Source: Halichondria panicea
Lineage: Eukaryota > Porifera > Demospongiae > Suberitida > Halichondriidae
Direction: 5' to 3'
Assembly: GCF_963675165.1 (NCBI RefSeq)
Contig: NC_087381.1
Location: 7,100,419 to 7,164,418, forward strand
DNA: 64,000 nucleotides
Numbering within the stretch: position 1 is the first letter of the stretch; each line of letters begins with the position of its first letter. Positions 36,601 to 48,431 of the stretch are shown here, piece after piece. The translations under genes were made by a program, and so were the position numbers. The notes below the pieces were generated by a model. That model was not told where the DNA came from and did not search any database. It saw only the letters and a program-made list of their open reading frames with translations.

Positions 36601-39600
36601 AATGTCAATTCTGGTGGGGTTCTGTACACACAGCACTTGACGTACCTCGGCCCTCTCTCTGTGGGCGTGGTCAATATTATGCACCCCCAGCAAGAGAGAG
36701 TAGTCCATGATGCCAAAGCTCTCCAGCACCTTACAGTCTCGCTGTACACTGCGGAGTAGAGCCTCGTAGCCATCGCTCGTCAGGGAAATCCCCTACAAGG
36801 GAGGGGAGGGGCAAGTCATACACTGTACACATTGTATTGTATATAAGCTACGTACATGTAGATGATAATAAATGGATACAAAATACAGTCCAACTCACTT
36901 GAGTGTGTTGAGGGGCACTATGAACTACGTGTACAGTATAATACTTCTCGGTAACTGAGGACACAACTTATGATGCCTGCGATTGATGATATGTTGCTAG
37001 CTCTTGATAGCCAATGGTCTATACACATGACTACTACTACTATTAATTGGGTACTTAAAAAATAATACACATGGACACCAGTGGAGATTGACTTTATAAT
37101 TATACAAACCCTCTGAAATCACCCGCTATACGGTATACAAACCACACCTCCTCGTGTTTCGCAGCGTAGTCTAGATCCTTGAAGATGGGGCTCTTCTTGG
37201 TGATCTCCGAGGGGCTGGCCAGGCGCTTGTACGTCGATCCCTTGAGGTCGTACTTCTCGTGGAGGCGTATCGATGACGGGAGGAGGTTGTTCATGACCAC
37301 GATACGAATGTTGATACTGCCACTCTGTGTGGGTGTGGAGTGTGTGTGGGGTGTGGGTGAGTGTGTGTGGGGTGTGGAGTGTGTGTGGGGTGTGGGTGGG
37401 GGGCAGTATGGAACAATCAGTCTTGGAAAATAGTGTGTTGTATGCTTAGACACGACTAATTACGGTCCATGTACTAGAAGTTGTACTATCAAGTGCTTAT
37501 AAGCTGTTGATACTACATTGCAATCGAACACTTAATGGTAATGAATACAGTACACACGTCACTGTACCTTGTATCTATAGAGACCAAAGAACTTGGGCAG
37601 CAGCGTTCTCTTGTTCTGAGTCAAGTTCTGTGGGGAAAAAATCGTATGACAATGTATTAAAAGCACACCTAATAATAGCAGCCAGGCAAATACTGTGTAT
37701 ACCTCTGATCATGAGTTGAGGTATACATGCTCATGATCTAACTATTGCATGATGTCTCGGGTTGCTCTGGGACTATAATTAGATCCCACTTGTCAATGGC
37801 AACTGACACTGTACATGGAAAGCTACATGTGTTATAGTTATTACATGAACATCATTATATTTATCAAGTTACAGGCAACTATGAGCTCCTAAACACACCC
37901 AGTGGGATAATGAACAAAGCAGATCAACTATTGAGTTGTTAGTAACAACATCCACAACACACTGACACATGAAGCACTATAGTTATTGGGAGGACTAATG
38001 GATATGGCTGCACATGGATTGCAAAACAGAATTCTTATTTCAAAGACAGTCTAAATTTACCCTTCAACAAGTTGTGTGTACTGGAATTATATATTTGTAA
38101 ATAGCGTTTGCTTTTGTTAAAATTGAAGACATTAATTTTCACATAATAGGTGATTTGCTATCATTATAAGCAGAGCTAGGTTAGTTCTGTATAATGTGCA
38201 GGCCATTGGTGTTGGAGTCAGAAGGATTGGACCAATCACAGGACTTGTATCTAAACATGTACGTACAACAATTGAAAGGTAGTAATGAATGTTGCACTCT
38301 GAACCTTGTAGTCACACCCACTCACCAGATAATATCCAGGCAGCAGTTTTTGCAGAAAGTGTGCTTCCTTCTTTTGAACAGTTTTGATGATAAAAGCATC
38401 GTCAACGGATAAATAGAACAAAGAGCCACTTGCGCCAGGGTTGGATATCTCCCTCAGGGGGCGGTCGCACATAGCAATCTGAGGGGGCGTGGGCGTGGTC
38501 AGTATTCCATATATGGTAGTATAGAATTATATATAAACAACGTACTAGGAAATCTTCTGCTACAATTCCGAACGCTTCTCTAAAGAACCTGAAGGCCACA
38601 GGGGAGTACGTCTTGAAGGTGAAGTCCTTGAACTTGTGGGCCGGAGTAGACCCACTACCAGCTCTGTGTGTGGAGTGTGTGTGGTGTGTGTAGAGTGTGG
38701 GTGTGATGTGGAGGTGTGTGTGTAAAGTGGAGTAATAGCTAGTGCTGCTTTTAATAACTTCTCTCTAGCATACGTACGCTGGGAAGTCGACTGTTTCCAC
38801 ATCCTCAAAATCTGTCATTAGAATATCACGTCGTGGTTTAGGCTCGATGCTGCCAATCTGTGGGGGTCAGAGGTCGTTACTACCGACACAGGCTGCGTAT
38901 GGACTTACTGAATGCTGTAGACCCAATTGAAGGGATGACATCAAAATACTTGAGGGTGTCTGTGTGTGTGTGTGTGGGAGGTGTGAGGTGTGTGTGTGGG
39001 AGGTATTTGTGGGGTATGTGTGTGTTACATACGTTCTATTGTATAGTAACTTCCTATATGAAAGTAACAGTGTTCCCAACAACAGCTTATCAGTTGATCA
39101 AATACCTCACAATCAATCATACATACACACTGGATGAAATGTGTTGGTCAATTCAAAAACTAATCGCTTGCTCCAGCGATACCAACTAACAAGAGGCCAG
39201 GGATGTGCCCACACTGGTCAGTGGTGGTGGGGGACTGGTGGTTGGTACTAACCACCTCTTGACAAAGAAATGACCACCATAATGACCACATAATAGGCTA
39301 TAAACAAAAATTATGCAAATTTGTGGAGATTGAGGATGGAAAAACTACCACTTGAAATGTCAATTTTCTGGTAGTACCATTAAGACATACATGTAGGAAT
39401 GGTCGGTTCAAAGGTTTAAGGTTAAAGGTGAATACACACGTACCTTCTTGTAGGTGTACTGTCCTTCACGATCGATAGTGAGCCTCCTCCGATATGGTTG
39501 TGGTGTGCCCTTCGAACGTGTGGGGTGGTACGCCCCCTGCGAGGGGGCGGGGTCACTATATAACCACCTCCTTGTACACATTATACACATAATTATAGCA

Positions 39601-39840
39601 GCTAACGCATACTTCATAGTAATAATAATAATCAACCTTGCACGAATTAATTCACACATTGCTAATAATTAACTTGCTGCATGTGCTATCATTATAACCT
39701 TCCCCTAGTACACGCGTGGGGGTGTGGGGTAAATGAACCCTACGAACTCTCACCCCTGCCACAGGACTGGCAAAATGGACTTCCTTCGGTCGAACCCGAT
39801 CTCCGTCCGAGGAGGGGGGTGTCGATATCTCTGTTGTCAT
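33658..39840 (-). CDS. PIP5K1: Type I phosphatidylinositol-4-phosphate 5-kinase
   Basis: Thirteen minus-strand exons: 39840-39754 (ATG), 39536-39444, 38959-38909, 38857-38778, 38663-38546, 38478-38326, 37627-37568, 37324-37148, 36792-36646, 36515-36358, 35075-34946, 34676-34592 and 34232-33658, giving 637 residues. Diagnostic segments are [58 protein letters not shown], catalytic [31 protein letters not shown], and the activation loop [14 protein letters not shown] that marks type I enzymes. It makes PI(4,5)P2 at the plasma membrane. The C-terminal exon (about 190 residues) is Ser/Pro-rich, poorly conserved and contains SHDQ motifs from TCACATGACC. PIP5K1A/B/C paralogy cannot be assigned. It is head-to-head with parkin. 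Confidence 0.95.
34365..34503. repeat. Inverted repeat, about 50-bp arms, in a PIP5K1 intron
   Basis: GTTGGCAGC...CAGTTTCTAGCCTATCAAAA and TTTTGATAGGCTAGAAACTG...GCTGCCAAC pair over about 50 bp around a loop of about 35 bp. Likely a small MITE. Confidence 0.85.
35196..35220 (+). repeat. Poly-G tract of about 25 bases
   Basis: An uninterrupted G run in intron 10 of PIP5K1. It has G-quadruplex potential; the exact length is uncertain in any assembly. Confidence 0.85.
35401..36111. mobile_element. Possible non-autonomous DNA element with TTAGATCCCACTT ends
   Basis: TTAGATCCCACTT at 35401 is inverted as AAGTGGGATCTAA at about 36099, and another copy of the end occurs alone at about 37782. The interior includes an 87-codon minus-strand frame of no recognised family (35540-35803). 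It sits within PIP5K1 intron 10. Confidence 0.45.
36134..36209. repeat. Foldback repeat with a GC-rich loop
   Basis: GGTATCTATGGTTATAGTGTCCC and GGGACACTATAACACATAGATACC form arms around CCTCGGGCAAAGCCCTCG, the same architecture as the foldback at 28974 but with different arms. Confidence 0.85.
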
Positions 39841-40376
39841 GGTTACACTACCAGGGGGGGTCTGCAAGTGTGAGTGTGAACAAAGATTATATTCATAATA
39901 AATTTATTGGATTATTTGGACAATTGACAAGTCTCTAAATATGTTTTGCATGCTCTCACAATTTAGATATTGTCTTCTCAGCTCAGACGAGTTCTTCAGG
40001 AGCTCTGGTTGGCATTCAGGTAGTGATACACAGCTTCAGGAGCACGGGAATAGCTGTGATGCGGAGTTACAAGGGTTTACAATTAACATTTCAATATTAC
40101 CTATCTTGACCTTATCCAAACATTGACATTCGCTAAATTAAAAAAACAAATAAATGGGCGTGGTTGTAGTTGGGTCTATATCTATAGAGCCCACGCCCAT
40201 TCACATTACGGCATTGATAATGTGGGCGTTACCCAAATCGCCACGCCCACTACAACCTTCAGCTAGTAGCCAAGCAGGCCATGAGCTAGCCCCATAGTCT
40301 AGTCTCTCCTAGCTCTGTACAGAATAATACCTTTATAGCCTCCTATGCAGAAGAGATTTTCTAGACCCCAAAGAAA
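39841..40376. promoter_or_regulatory. Shared upstream region of PIP5K1 and parkin with CACGCCC boxes
   Basis: The divergent ATGs lie 536 bp apart. Four KLF/Sp-type CCACGCCCA boxes or their complements occur at about 40154, 40189, 40222 and 40241, the first two as an inverted pair. A bidirectional promoter is inferred. Confidence 0.5.
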
Positions 40377-42221
40377 ATGGCAGCTGGAATGAACACAGAC
40401 AGCTTTGAAGTGAATGTGAAGGACTTCCAGGGCCGATCAGTGGTGATACGTGTGGACCCCACCTGGGACGTGTCCAGGATAAAGAGGGAGATATCTAATC
40501 AGACTAGAGTGACCCCTAATGACTTCAGGATTGTGTTTGCAGGACAGACCCTGGCAGACAACCAGACACTATGGGTAATGGTGTATATGAACTGTACCAT
40601 CGCACACACGTGTACCTGTATCAATAGCATGCCAGTAGCTGGTCAAGTGCTATAACTATATTAAACTATGAAGGCCGTATAATTATTATTGGTGCTTTGG
40701 GTATGTGAGGGTGCCAGTATGCAGTGTAGTGATCTTGTACAGTGACATGCCCCACCCCCCTTTGCTGAGCAGCAACGCTTAGCTAGATTAGTTGTTACTT
40801 GAACTTCCACACACACACACACACACACACACACCCCCCCCCCCCCCACACACACAGGACATTGGAGTGCAAGGGTACAGCACACTCCACTGTATTCGTT
40901 TCCGAGGCTTTGATGTCAAGATGGCCACACCTCTCAAGGACGTTGCATCACAACTCAGCCAGATGACAACAACCGGTAAATATAGTATTAACAGCCTAGT
41001 ATTCTTTTCAAATTGCCTATTATTCCTCCAAAGCACAACAACATAGACCCCACATGTACTAGTATAGTTTACTGACTACAATGGAAGTCCTCTATAGTGG
41101 ACACCCTCTATAGTGGACACCTTTGGGGAACTGAGGTTGTCTTTGTTGAGGAGTTGTTTTGTACACAAACTGTTCATTTGGGACCTGTCCTTAAATAATT
41201 GACTAGTGTAGTTTACTGACTAGTGTAGTTTACTGACTAGTGTAGTTTACTGACTAGTGTAGTTTACTGACTAGTGTAGTTTACTGACTAGTGTAGTTTA
41301 CTGACTAGTGTAGTTTACTGACTAGTGTAGTTTACTGACTAGTTTACTGACCCCCCACAGATGCCCCGACCCCACACGTGGACCGCAGCTTATCAGGTCA
41401 GTCTAGTACCACGGGTGAAATGTTTTGATAATCTTGTCAATTTGAAAGTGAAATTTGATACGATAACTGTTTATTTTGGCACGTTTTAGAAGCACACTTT
41501 CTATATTATGTGATTCTGTTATACAAACATACTACACCCCCTCACACTCCACACACCACCCACTCCACACCCCAACACACTCCCCCTCACACTCCCCCCT
41601 CACACACCACCCACTCCACTCCTCACACACACAGACGCTCCACAGGCTCAAGTCCACCACAGTTTCTACGTGTACTGCAAGAAGCCGTGTGATGGAATGG
41701 CCCCGGGCAAACTAAGGGTCCGTTGTGCAGACTGCAAAGATGCCTCCTTTCTACTACTAGGGGTGAGTGGGCAGTAATTATTATTGTACCAAAAGTATGA
41801 TAGAGAAGAGAGTATCGAACGTAGGCATACTGTACATTAGATGTATGCGGAGAGTAACGTGACTTCCTGTATCTGTCACAAGCTTGGAATTTGCACACTG
41901 ACCAATCCAAGCGTGGGTGATGTACATCTGATACACAGTATGCCTACGTTCGATGCTCTCTTCTTTATCATATACTCTTGATTATACTAAGTCAACAGGT
42001 AAAATTCAATATTATAATCCTTCTCTAGGCTGGATGTGCATGTACTAGCAGTGACTGTTTTGTTAGCTATAAATTGTCTAATAATAATATTGTCTGAGTA
42101 TGCACATCCTCCCACACTTGTACTTAAATAACATACATTCGGTAAACTCGGGGTATTTGATTTCATTGTGATTTCCTGATTATATTCACACACACACACA
42201 CACCACACCACACCGCCCACA

Positions 42222-42276
<55 letters not shown>

Positions 42277-45200
42277 ACACAGGAGGGCCCTGGTAGCTGG
42301 GATGACATATTGACAGGTCGCAAACTCCATGGTCAGTGCAACAGAGCTGGGGGCTGCACTGGCACTGGCAGAGATGCTGTGAGTCTAGTACTGCAAATAA
42401 CCTGAGTTAGGATTGTCCAATTTCCAATTGAATAGTTGTAGTGTGTAGCTCTCTGAGAGACCTTTCAGATGATGTGTTTTAAGTGTAGAGGCAGTTTAAA
42501 CAAACCGAGGCCTATGTACATGTACATGTACGTATCTTTTTCTCACTTTGATGTCCATTATATTGATATCTACAGACTACACATTATGTGTTTCTGACCT
42601 CAAATTGAAAGTAGTTGTATAATCAGATTTAGGTTTAGAGGCAAACAAAATCTTAGCTTTATGACCGATTAGAGGCTTATGTATTTCTAAAATTGTTGCG
42701 GTTTGCTTCCCGTTTGCTTCCTATGGGGCGCCGTTTGTGCCAAAAGTGTTATTTTTTCCTTTTATATAAACTAGTAACCTACTATATATAGTATCATGCT
42801 AGTATAGCTATATCATGTACATACTATATATAGTATCCCGTTTGCTTCCCTATAACCACAGTATGAGGTACTGCGTGTATTTTCTTCACCCCTATCTGTA
42901 GGAGTGTTTTTTTATCTTTCCATACCTAGTTATGACCTCGTGTTTTCTTCCCCTGTGTGTAGGAGTTCTTCTTCAAGTGCAGTGCTCACGCTACTCTGGA
43001 GACTGAGGAATGTGTAGCCCTGCACATGATACGCTCCAACTCTGTCATGGTCGAGTGTGCTTCCTGTCTCAGCGTAAGGTAGGTGTGGCTAGTGTGAGGT
43101 GGGCGTGGCTGTCACCTTGTAACTCTGATTACGTAGCTTATTTGTTACATATAATGCATGTATTCTAGCTGTAGTATTGTGGGACACAGAAGTTGTTTAG
43201 TGCATCTGTGTGCATTGTAGTTTTTTGTTTATTATTCTAAAGGTAGCCCTTCTTAACAATCCTCCACACAAAAGGTATTCACAACGTGCCACTAGATAAA
43301 GCTTCATGAAACACACACACCAGTGCGTACATGTACTCTGACCCCTCGGAGTAATATAGCACTCTTGTTTGTATATTTTGAGCACAGCTTTAGTAATACA
43401 TTAATTTGTGTAATTAGATCAAGCTGTATGAACCCAGCTTGTACGTACATGTACCCTCCCCCTCCTCCAGTGACCTGGTGATGGTGTTTGCCTGCCCTGA
43501 GAGACACTGTCTCTGTGTGGACTGCTTCACACAATACTGTCAGGTGAGTGGTGTGGTAGGGGGCTAACAAGTATAGTGGTGTGGTAGGGGACTAGCGTGC
43601 TTAGTTCATTGCCTCTGTGTGGACTGCTTCACACAATACTGTCAGGTTGAAATCTGTATAATTAATTTTTATTGATTCCCATTTTTTGTATAACTTATTT
43701 TTGTCCCACTACAGGTTGAGTTGACGAGTCGTAGGTTCATTGAAAAGAGGGGGGTGGGCTATACACTGCGTTGTCCGGCCGGCTGTGAGGGGTCAGAGGT
43801 CACCGAGAGTCATCACTTTAGATTATTAGGAAAAGACTTAGTAAGTATTTAAAATTGTACAATTATTTTACGTACTGATTATCATGTGATCTTGTAGTAC
43901 AACCGGTATCAGCGTTTTGGAACGGAAGAGTTCGTGCTACAGATGGGAGGAGTGCTGTGTCCCAATGCAGGGTGTGGTATGGGACTGCTGCCAGATGATA
44001 CCGGCCGCAGAGTCCAGTGCCCGAGGGAGATAGGGATGGGAGGGTGTGGGGTGAGTGGGCGGATGTGTGGGAGAAACCTTAAGAGGCAGCGTTTCCATAA
44101 ACTCTTAAAGCTTGGAACATGGTTTGCAAAATTAACGTTTTATACAGATAGTCGATAATCATAACGATAATTATTATTATGATGGAATTCGTACATGTCG
44201 CAGCACTCACTGGCAAGGTTAACCTAATTGCCTCGTGCAATTAGTAGCCTTGCCATTGCTTGTTATAAGTGCCATATTGCACTCTGACATGTACTGTACT
44301 ATATCCATGGTACTTCATTGTAAGACAGGATTATAATTTTACCAGTTGCTTTGCTTTGTTCTGACCCTGCATATAATTATACATGTACATGACAGAATGT
44401 TGTGGTAATCATACGTATAGTTATAACTTTATTCTGACACCTAGTTCATGTGCACTACCTCCTCCCACAGTTTGTGTTTTGTCGAGCATGTAAGAGTGAG
44501 TTCCATGAGGGGGCGTGTCGTCAACCCTCCAACCCTGAGCCGGCCAATGGGACGGAGGGGGCGGCATTCCAGGTAACACCATTTTTAGGGTACTAATTTT
44601 GTATAACATGTATCTGCACAATATTTTGTCAGGATGTACAAGTATGATTTAATTGTAAGGTTGGCCGGAATATATAAATAGTATAACTTTCCTTAGCTAA
44701 CACTATGGAAAGTTTGGAATCAGATAAGCTTGCTCTCAAAAGTACATTTTCATTCAAAAAGTTTTTTCCTATATTAATTTGTGCGGACCTTTAGCGTTAA
44801 TTACCAAAATTACATGTAGTACTCGTTTATAATAGTTGGTGTGCTTATAATAATGATTATAGGTATCTGCTGAAAACCTAGAGCGTGCCGGTTGGATCCA
44901 GGCCAACGAGAGATTCATCCAAACCAGCACCAAAGCATGTCCACGATGCAAGGTTCCCGTTGAGAAAAGCGGTGAGTGTGTGTGTGCATGTGGGTGTGTG
45001 TGCTGTGTGGGTGTGGGTGGGTGTGTGCTACTCAGCTAGTGGTTTCAATGTCTTAACTCGAAGGAGCATGATTTAATTGTCACATTATAATTATATATGA
45101 CTGAGGGAAATAATATAGTTTTCTCTAATGTGTACAGTAAAAAATATTATAATAATGCTGTCACAGTATTAATACTAGCTGTACGATAATTAGTATAAAA

Positions 45201-45401
45201 TTATAGCAACTTGTATAACAGACTCAGTTGATAGCGTGCTTGTAGTGACCCCTCCCCCCACCCACATACACACTCCTCACACTCCTCACAGGTGGGTGTA
45301 TGCACATGACGTGTGGGATGGCGGCATGTCGCTATGAATGGTGTTGGATTTGTCTCGTGGAGTGGAACAGACAGTGTCAGGCCACTCACTGGTTCGGATA
45401 G
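40377..45401 (+). CDS. PRKN: Parkin, RBR E3 ubiquitin ligase
   Basis: Twelve exons: 40377-40574, 40858-40975, 41361-41396, 41635-41762, 42283-42378, 42963-43078, 43471-43543, 43715-43840, 43898-44050, 44471-44572, 44863-44971 and 45292-45401; 454 residues against 465 in human. Domains in order: ubiquitin-like ([16 protein letters not shown]), RING0 ([21 protein letters not shown]), RING1 (CASCLS...CFTQYC), IBR ([20 protein letters not shown]), REP helix with the conserved Trp ([12 protein letters not shown]), and RING2 with the catalytic Cys in GGCMHMTC and the end HWFG. A Ser sits at the PINK1 phosphorylation position of the Ubl (GYSTLHCI). Parkin ubiquitinates outer mitochondrial membrane proteins during mitophagy. 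All junctions keep frame. Only the Ubl-RING0 linker is weakly conserved. Confidence 0.96.
41201..41350 (+). repeat. 17-bp tandem repeat in parkin intron 2
   Basis: About 8.5 copies of GACTAGTGTAGTTTACT end immediately before the acceptor of exon 41361. A single diverged unit lies at about 41059. Confidence 0.95.
41802..41967. mobile_element. Short MITE with GAGTATCGAACGTAGGCATA ends
   Basis: AGAGAGTATCGAACGTAGGC at the left and GCCTACGTTCGATGCTCTCT at the right are inverted repeats in parkin intron 4. A related half-element lies at about 34700-34810 in PIP5K1 (GCCTACGTTCGATACTCT), with shared interior AAGTCACGTTACTCTCCGCA in inverted orientation. Confidence 0.8.
42187..42280 (+). repeat. (CA)n microsatellite at a parkin splice acceptor
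   Basis: About 90 bp of CA/CACACC repeat runs directly into CACACAG|GAGGGC at exon 42283. Confidence 0.95.
43613..43646 (+). repeat. Intronic partial duplicate of a parkin exon end
   Basis: CTCTGTGTGGACTGCTTCAC through CAGGT repeats the end of exon 43471-43543 exactly 102 bp downstream. The copy has a donor-like GT but no acceptor of its own. Confidence 0.9.
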
Positions 45402-45740
45402 ACCACACCCACTTTAATATTACTTTATGAGTATACATAATTATGCGAATATTTATCCGCTCTATTAGCATTATATGTTTTGTGTTGCTTATTTTTGTAT
45501 TTTTCATATAATTAATTTTATAGGAATTAACTGTTTTTCGATCTGTTTGCTTTTGTAATTGAATTTTAGCTTCAAAAGTGTTTAAAATATTAACTTCATC
45601 GTTGTCATAATGGCTGCAGTTGTTATAAAGATTCGTATAATAAAGATTTACAATGAATATTAACCACTTGTATGCATCGATATAATTATATTCTAACGTG
45701 TAATATTTAAAATATTGTTTGCAGTGTTGAGAGATGTTCA

Positions 45741-47993
45741 TTATCGGTGTCTAGTGGAGTCCAGTCGAGGGCAACTCGCGTGCTGGAAGTCTCTCGGCCC
45801 AACCTTCCCCTCATAGCGCTCTCTGCATGCATGCACGGGGGGGGGGTAGGTATCATGTGTATACATATAATCCGTTAACATAATGAATACGTACTTAGCT
45901 GTCATCACTATGTATGAACATGGTCATGTCTTTAGCACTGTTATAGTTACTACTAGCGTTTGCCTCAATTCGAGGCCGAGTTTCGTCTATCCGATATAAA
46001 AGCGAAAACTCGGCCTGGGATCGAGGCTAATGACTCAAGCCAGAGCTGGCACAGTTTCTTATACTTAATAGGCTTGGGAACAGTGTGCATGGGGTGGGGT
46101 GGGTGTGTGGGGTGTGTGTGTGTGGATAGGCAGGAGTAGAGTGTATCTACTACTCCTGTTACCATGGATACACTTACGATTCAGCATTGAGAAACTCCAT
46201 AACTAATGCGATATTTTCTTTGGATATTTCTCCGTCTATTTGTGCCAGATACGAGTAGAGAGTGTGGAATAGGTCGACTGGTATCCTTGATGGACCACCA
46301 TCGGGGTCAGAGGTCAATATTGTACACAACGAAGCTAGGGCCGCTGAGATAGACTGTGGGGGTGGTAATATTAAAATAGACTTGTGCCTCGAAACTTATT
46401 GCGGATAGAAAAGCGATAATTATTAACGCACAAAATAATAATAGTTACATTTTTTCCTAACTTTGATTATACAATAAATGCTCACATTATCCAGTGCAGT
46501 ACAGGCTAGTGCTAGCAGTTTCAGCCACTCCACCTCACCAGACATGTTCCCAATGCTATAGGAGAGGGAATGAACTGAGCAACTTTATTTCATTTGAGGG
46601 ATGCCAGATAATGTTCACACACCATAATTATTAATTAACTGAGTTGAATAATTATAAGCAGAAAATCCTTTCTAGCTAATAACGATGGTAGCATTCTGTA
46701 CGTACATATGCAAGCTGCTGCAAGATAATTATGTTGTTAGTAATAGGTACCGACCACATAATTATCGGGTTTTGAATGCTCGATTTTAAATGACACTGTA
46801 TATTCTAGCGTGTGATTGCATTCCTAATTAATTGGGACATTGCATGCTTTGCGTTACTTTCAATTGTGATTTATTCGAAAACTTGCAATTCACACTCGAA
46901 ATAACCTCGCATTCTAAACCTGATATACAGTAGTAGTGATGGAGGGTGATAACAAACTCACGCTAGTAGTTCATCTAACTTGCTCTGCTCACAACCCACT
47001 GCCCTCCACTTGTCCTGTACCTGACTCAGAGGAACACGCACACACTCTCCCAGCTGTGGAGGAGGAGGGGCCATTATATTGATTGAGAGACAGAAATGTT
47101 CCTTCCTCATGCACCCCCCCCAACATGCACATACACACACACAAACTGTCGTTAATTGAAACTGATGATCAAGCACTTTTATAATAGAATTCTCATCAAG
47201 TTGCCAATTTATGCTCAGCTTATTATAGTATGCTGATTTTGGAAGTGTGGAATGAAATTAATATTTTAATAGGCTAAACATAATATTAAATAGTAATTTC
47301 ATTCCACACACCTCCCACACACCCTCCACATCACACACTCCACACACCTCCCACACACTCCACACACACCTGACTATGCAGCACGGAGAGAGCTCCCACG
47401 CTGAGTCCGCCCACCCTCTCCTCACGAGGTGGCAGGTCCACCTCCAGCCTCCTCTTCACTGGAGGCATCTCTCCATTCTGTAGAGCTTCAAAATACCTGC
47501 AACATTGACATAGTGTGGATTTTGAAATCGAACGGTTTTTCAGAAAAATTAATGAACAATTTAGGTCCGAAATAAATCACATCCACATTGTAGCACTATC
47601 AGAGAGCTACTAATGACAATTGACAGTCGAAAACAAGGCATACACTTCGCTATTTTGATAGCTTGACCTTAGCTATCAAAATAGCGTAAGTGTTATAGCC
47701 TTGTTTTTGTTGAATTTCGACTAATCACAAAGCTTGTATCTAAGCACATCATTGGAAACGAGTGTGTAACACGTGTAACGAAGATAGGTACACAACTTTG
47801 TATTACCAGGGAATCAGCAAAATTAATTGTCCATCCCATTAAAATGTACAACTTACGCAGCGGACCATTGTAGCGCATCATCTGGCTGAGTTCTTATTGC
47901 TGCCTTAGTGAACTCCTTGAGTATGTCCGGTAGCTGTGCCGGGATCTTAATCTGCTCCGCGCAGTAGAGGGGCCCTTCAGAAAGTTGGTCCAT
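45741..47993 (-). CDS. ROPN1L: Ropporin-1-like protein (RIIa-domain cilium protein)
   Basis: Six minus-strand exons: 47993-47857 (ATG), 47496-47370, 47053-46962, 46555-46486, 46353-46178 and 45822-45741 (TAA), giving 227 residues against 230 in human. The RIIa dimerisation/docking-like segment reads CAEQIKIPAQLPDILKEFTK, then AAIRTQPDDALQWSAAYFEA. Later family segments are QDKWRAVG, EWLKLLALACTALDN, ILTSDPDGGPSRIPVDLF and the short tail exon ERYEGKVGPRDF. ROPN1L binds A-kinase anchoring proteins in the radial spoke and the sperm fibrous sheath, so a role in motile cilia or flagella is expected. It is head-to-head with DAGL and tail-to-tail with parkin (339 bp of A/T-rich DNA between them, no feature seen). 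Confidence 0.93.
45962..46027. repeat. Small inverted repeat in the last ROPN1L intron
   Basis: GCCTCAATTCGAGGCCGAGT and ACTCGGCCTGGGATCGAGGC pair around a 20-base A/T-rich loop. Confidence 0.8.
47647..47687. repeat. Hairpin in ROPN1L intron 1
   Basis: CGCTATTTTGATAGCT and AGCTATCAAAATAGCG form perfect 16-bp arms with a short loop. Confidence 0.9.
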
Positions 47994-48431
47994 CTTGTCT
48001 AAAAAATTAGTGTGACTGTGTGGCAGGTAGCTCAATCACCTAGGAGACTGCAGGCGAGACCCGCCCACTTTCTGAGATTGAGAAACAATTTAATGTTAGT
48101 TATAATGACGACCTTTCCCCTAGTTACAATGTGTTGGAACAGCTTGTTATAACCACGACCTTTTCCCGTTTTCTTAATTAATTATGATCTTCAATATAAA
48201 CAAAGTGATTACACTCTAACTCTAAACTACTAGGACTGCTTTCAACCATCAGTAAGTCAACATAAAACTAAGCGCTTGTACACTATGTCAGATGATACTG
48301 TAAACATAGCATGCAAGCTACGATATCATTTTATTGTGTAGACACACGTACATGCTTGTACATGTACCGTATGTACGAGTATTTTAAAACAAAGCTCTGA
48401 TAATCCACCATTATTCTATCCCCCCTCAGGC
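47994..48431. promoter_or_regulatory. Divergent upstream region, ROPN1L / DAGL
   Basis: 438 bp lie between the two ATGs. A pyrimidine-rich acceptor (CTATCCCCCCTCAG) ends at 48430, one base before the DAGL ATG, so a 5'-UTR intron of DAGL probably occupies part of this region. Confidence 0.5.
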
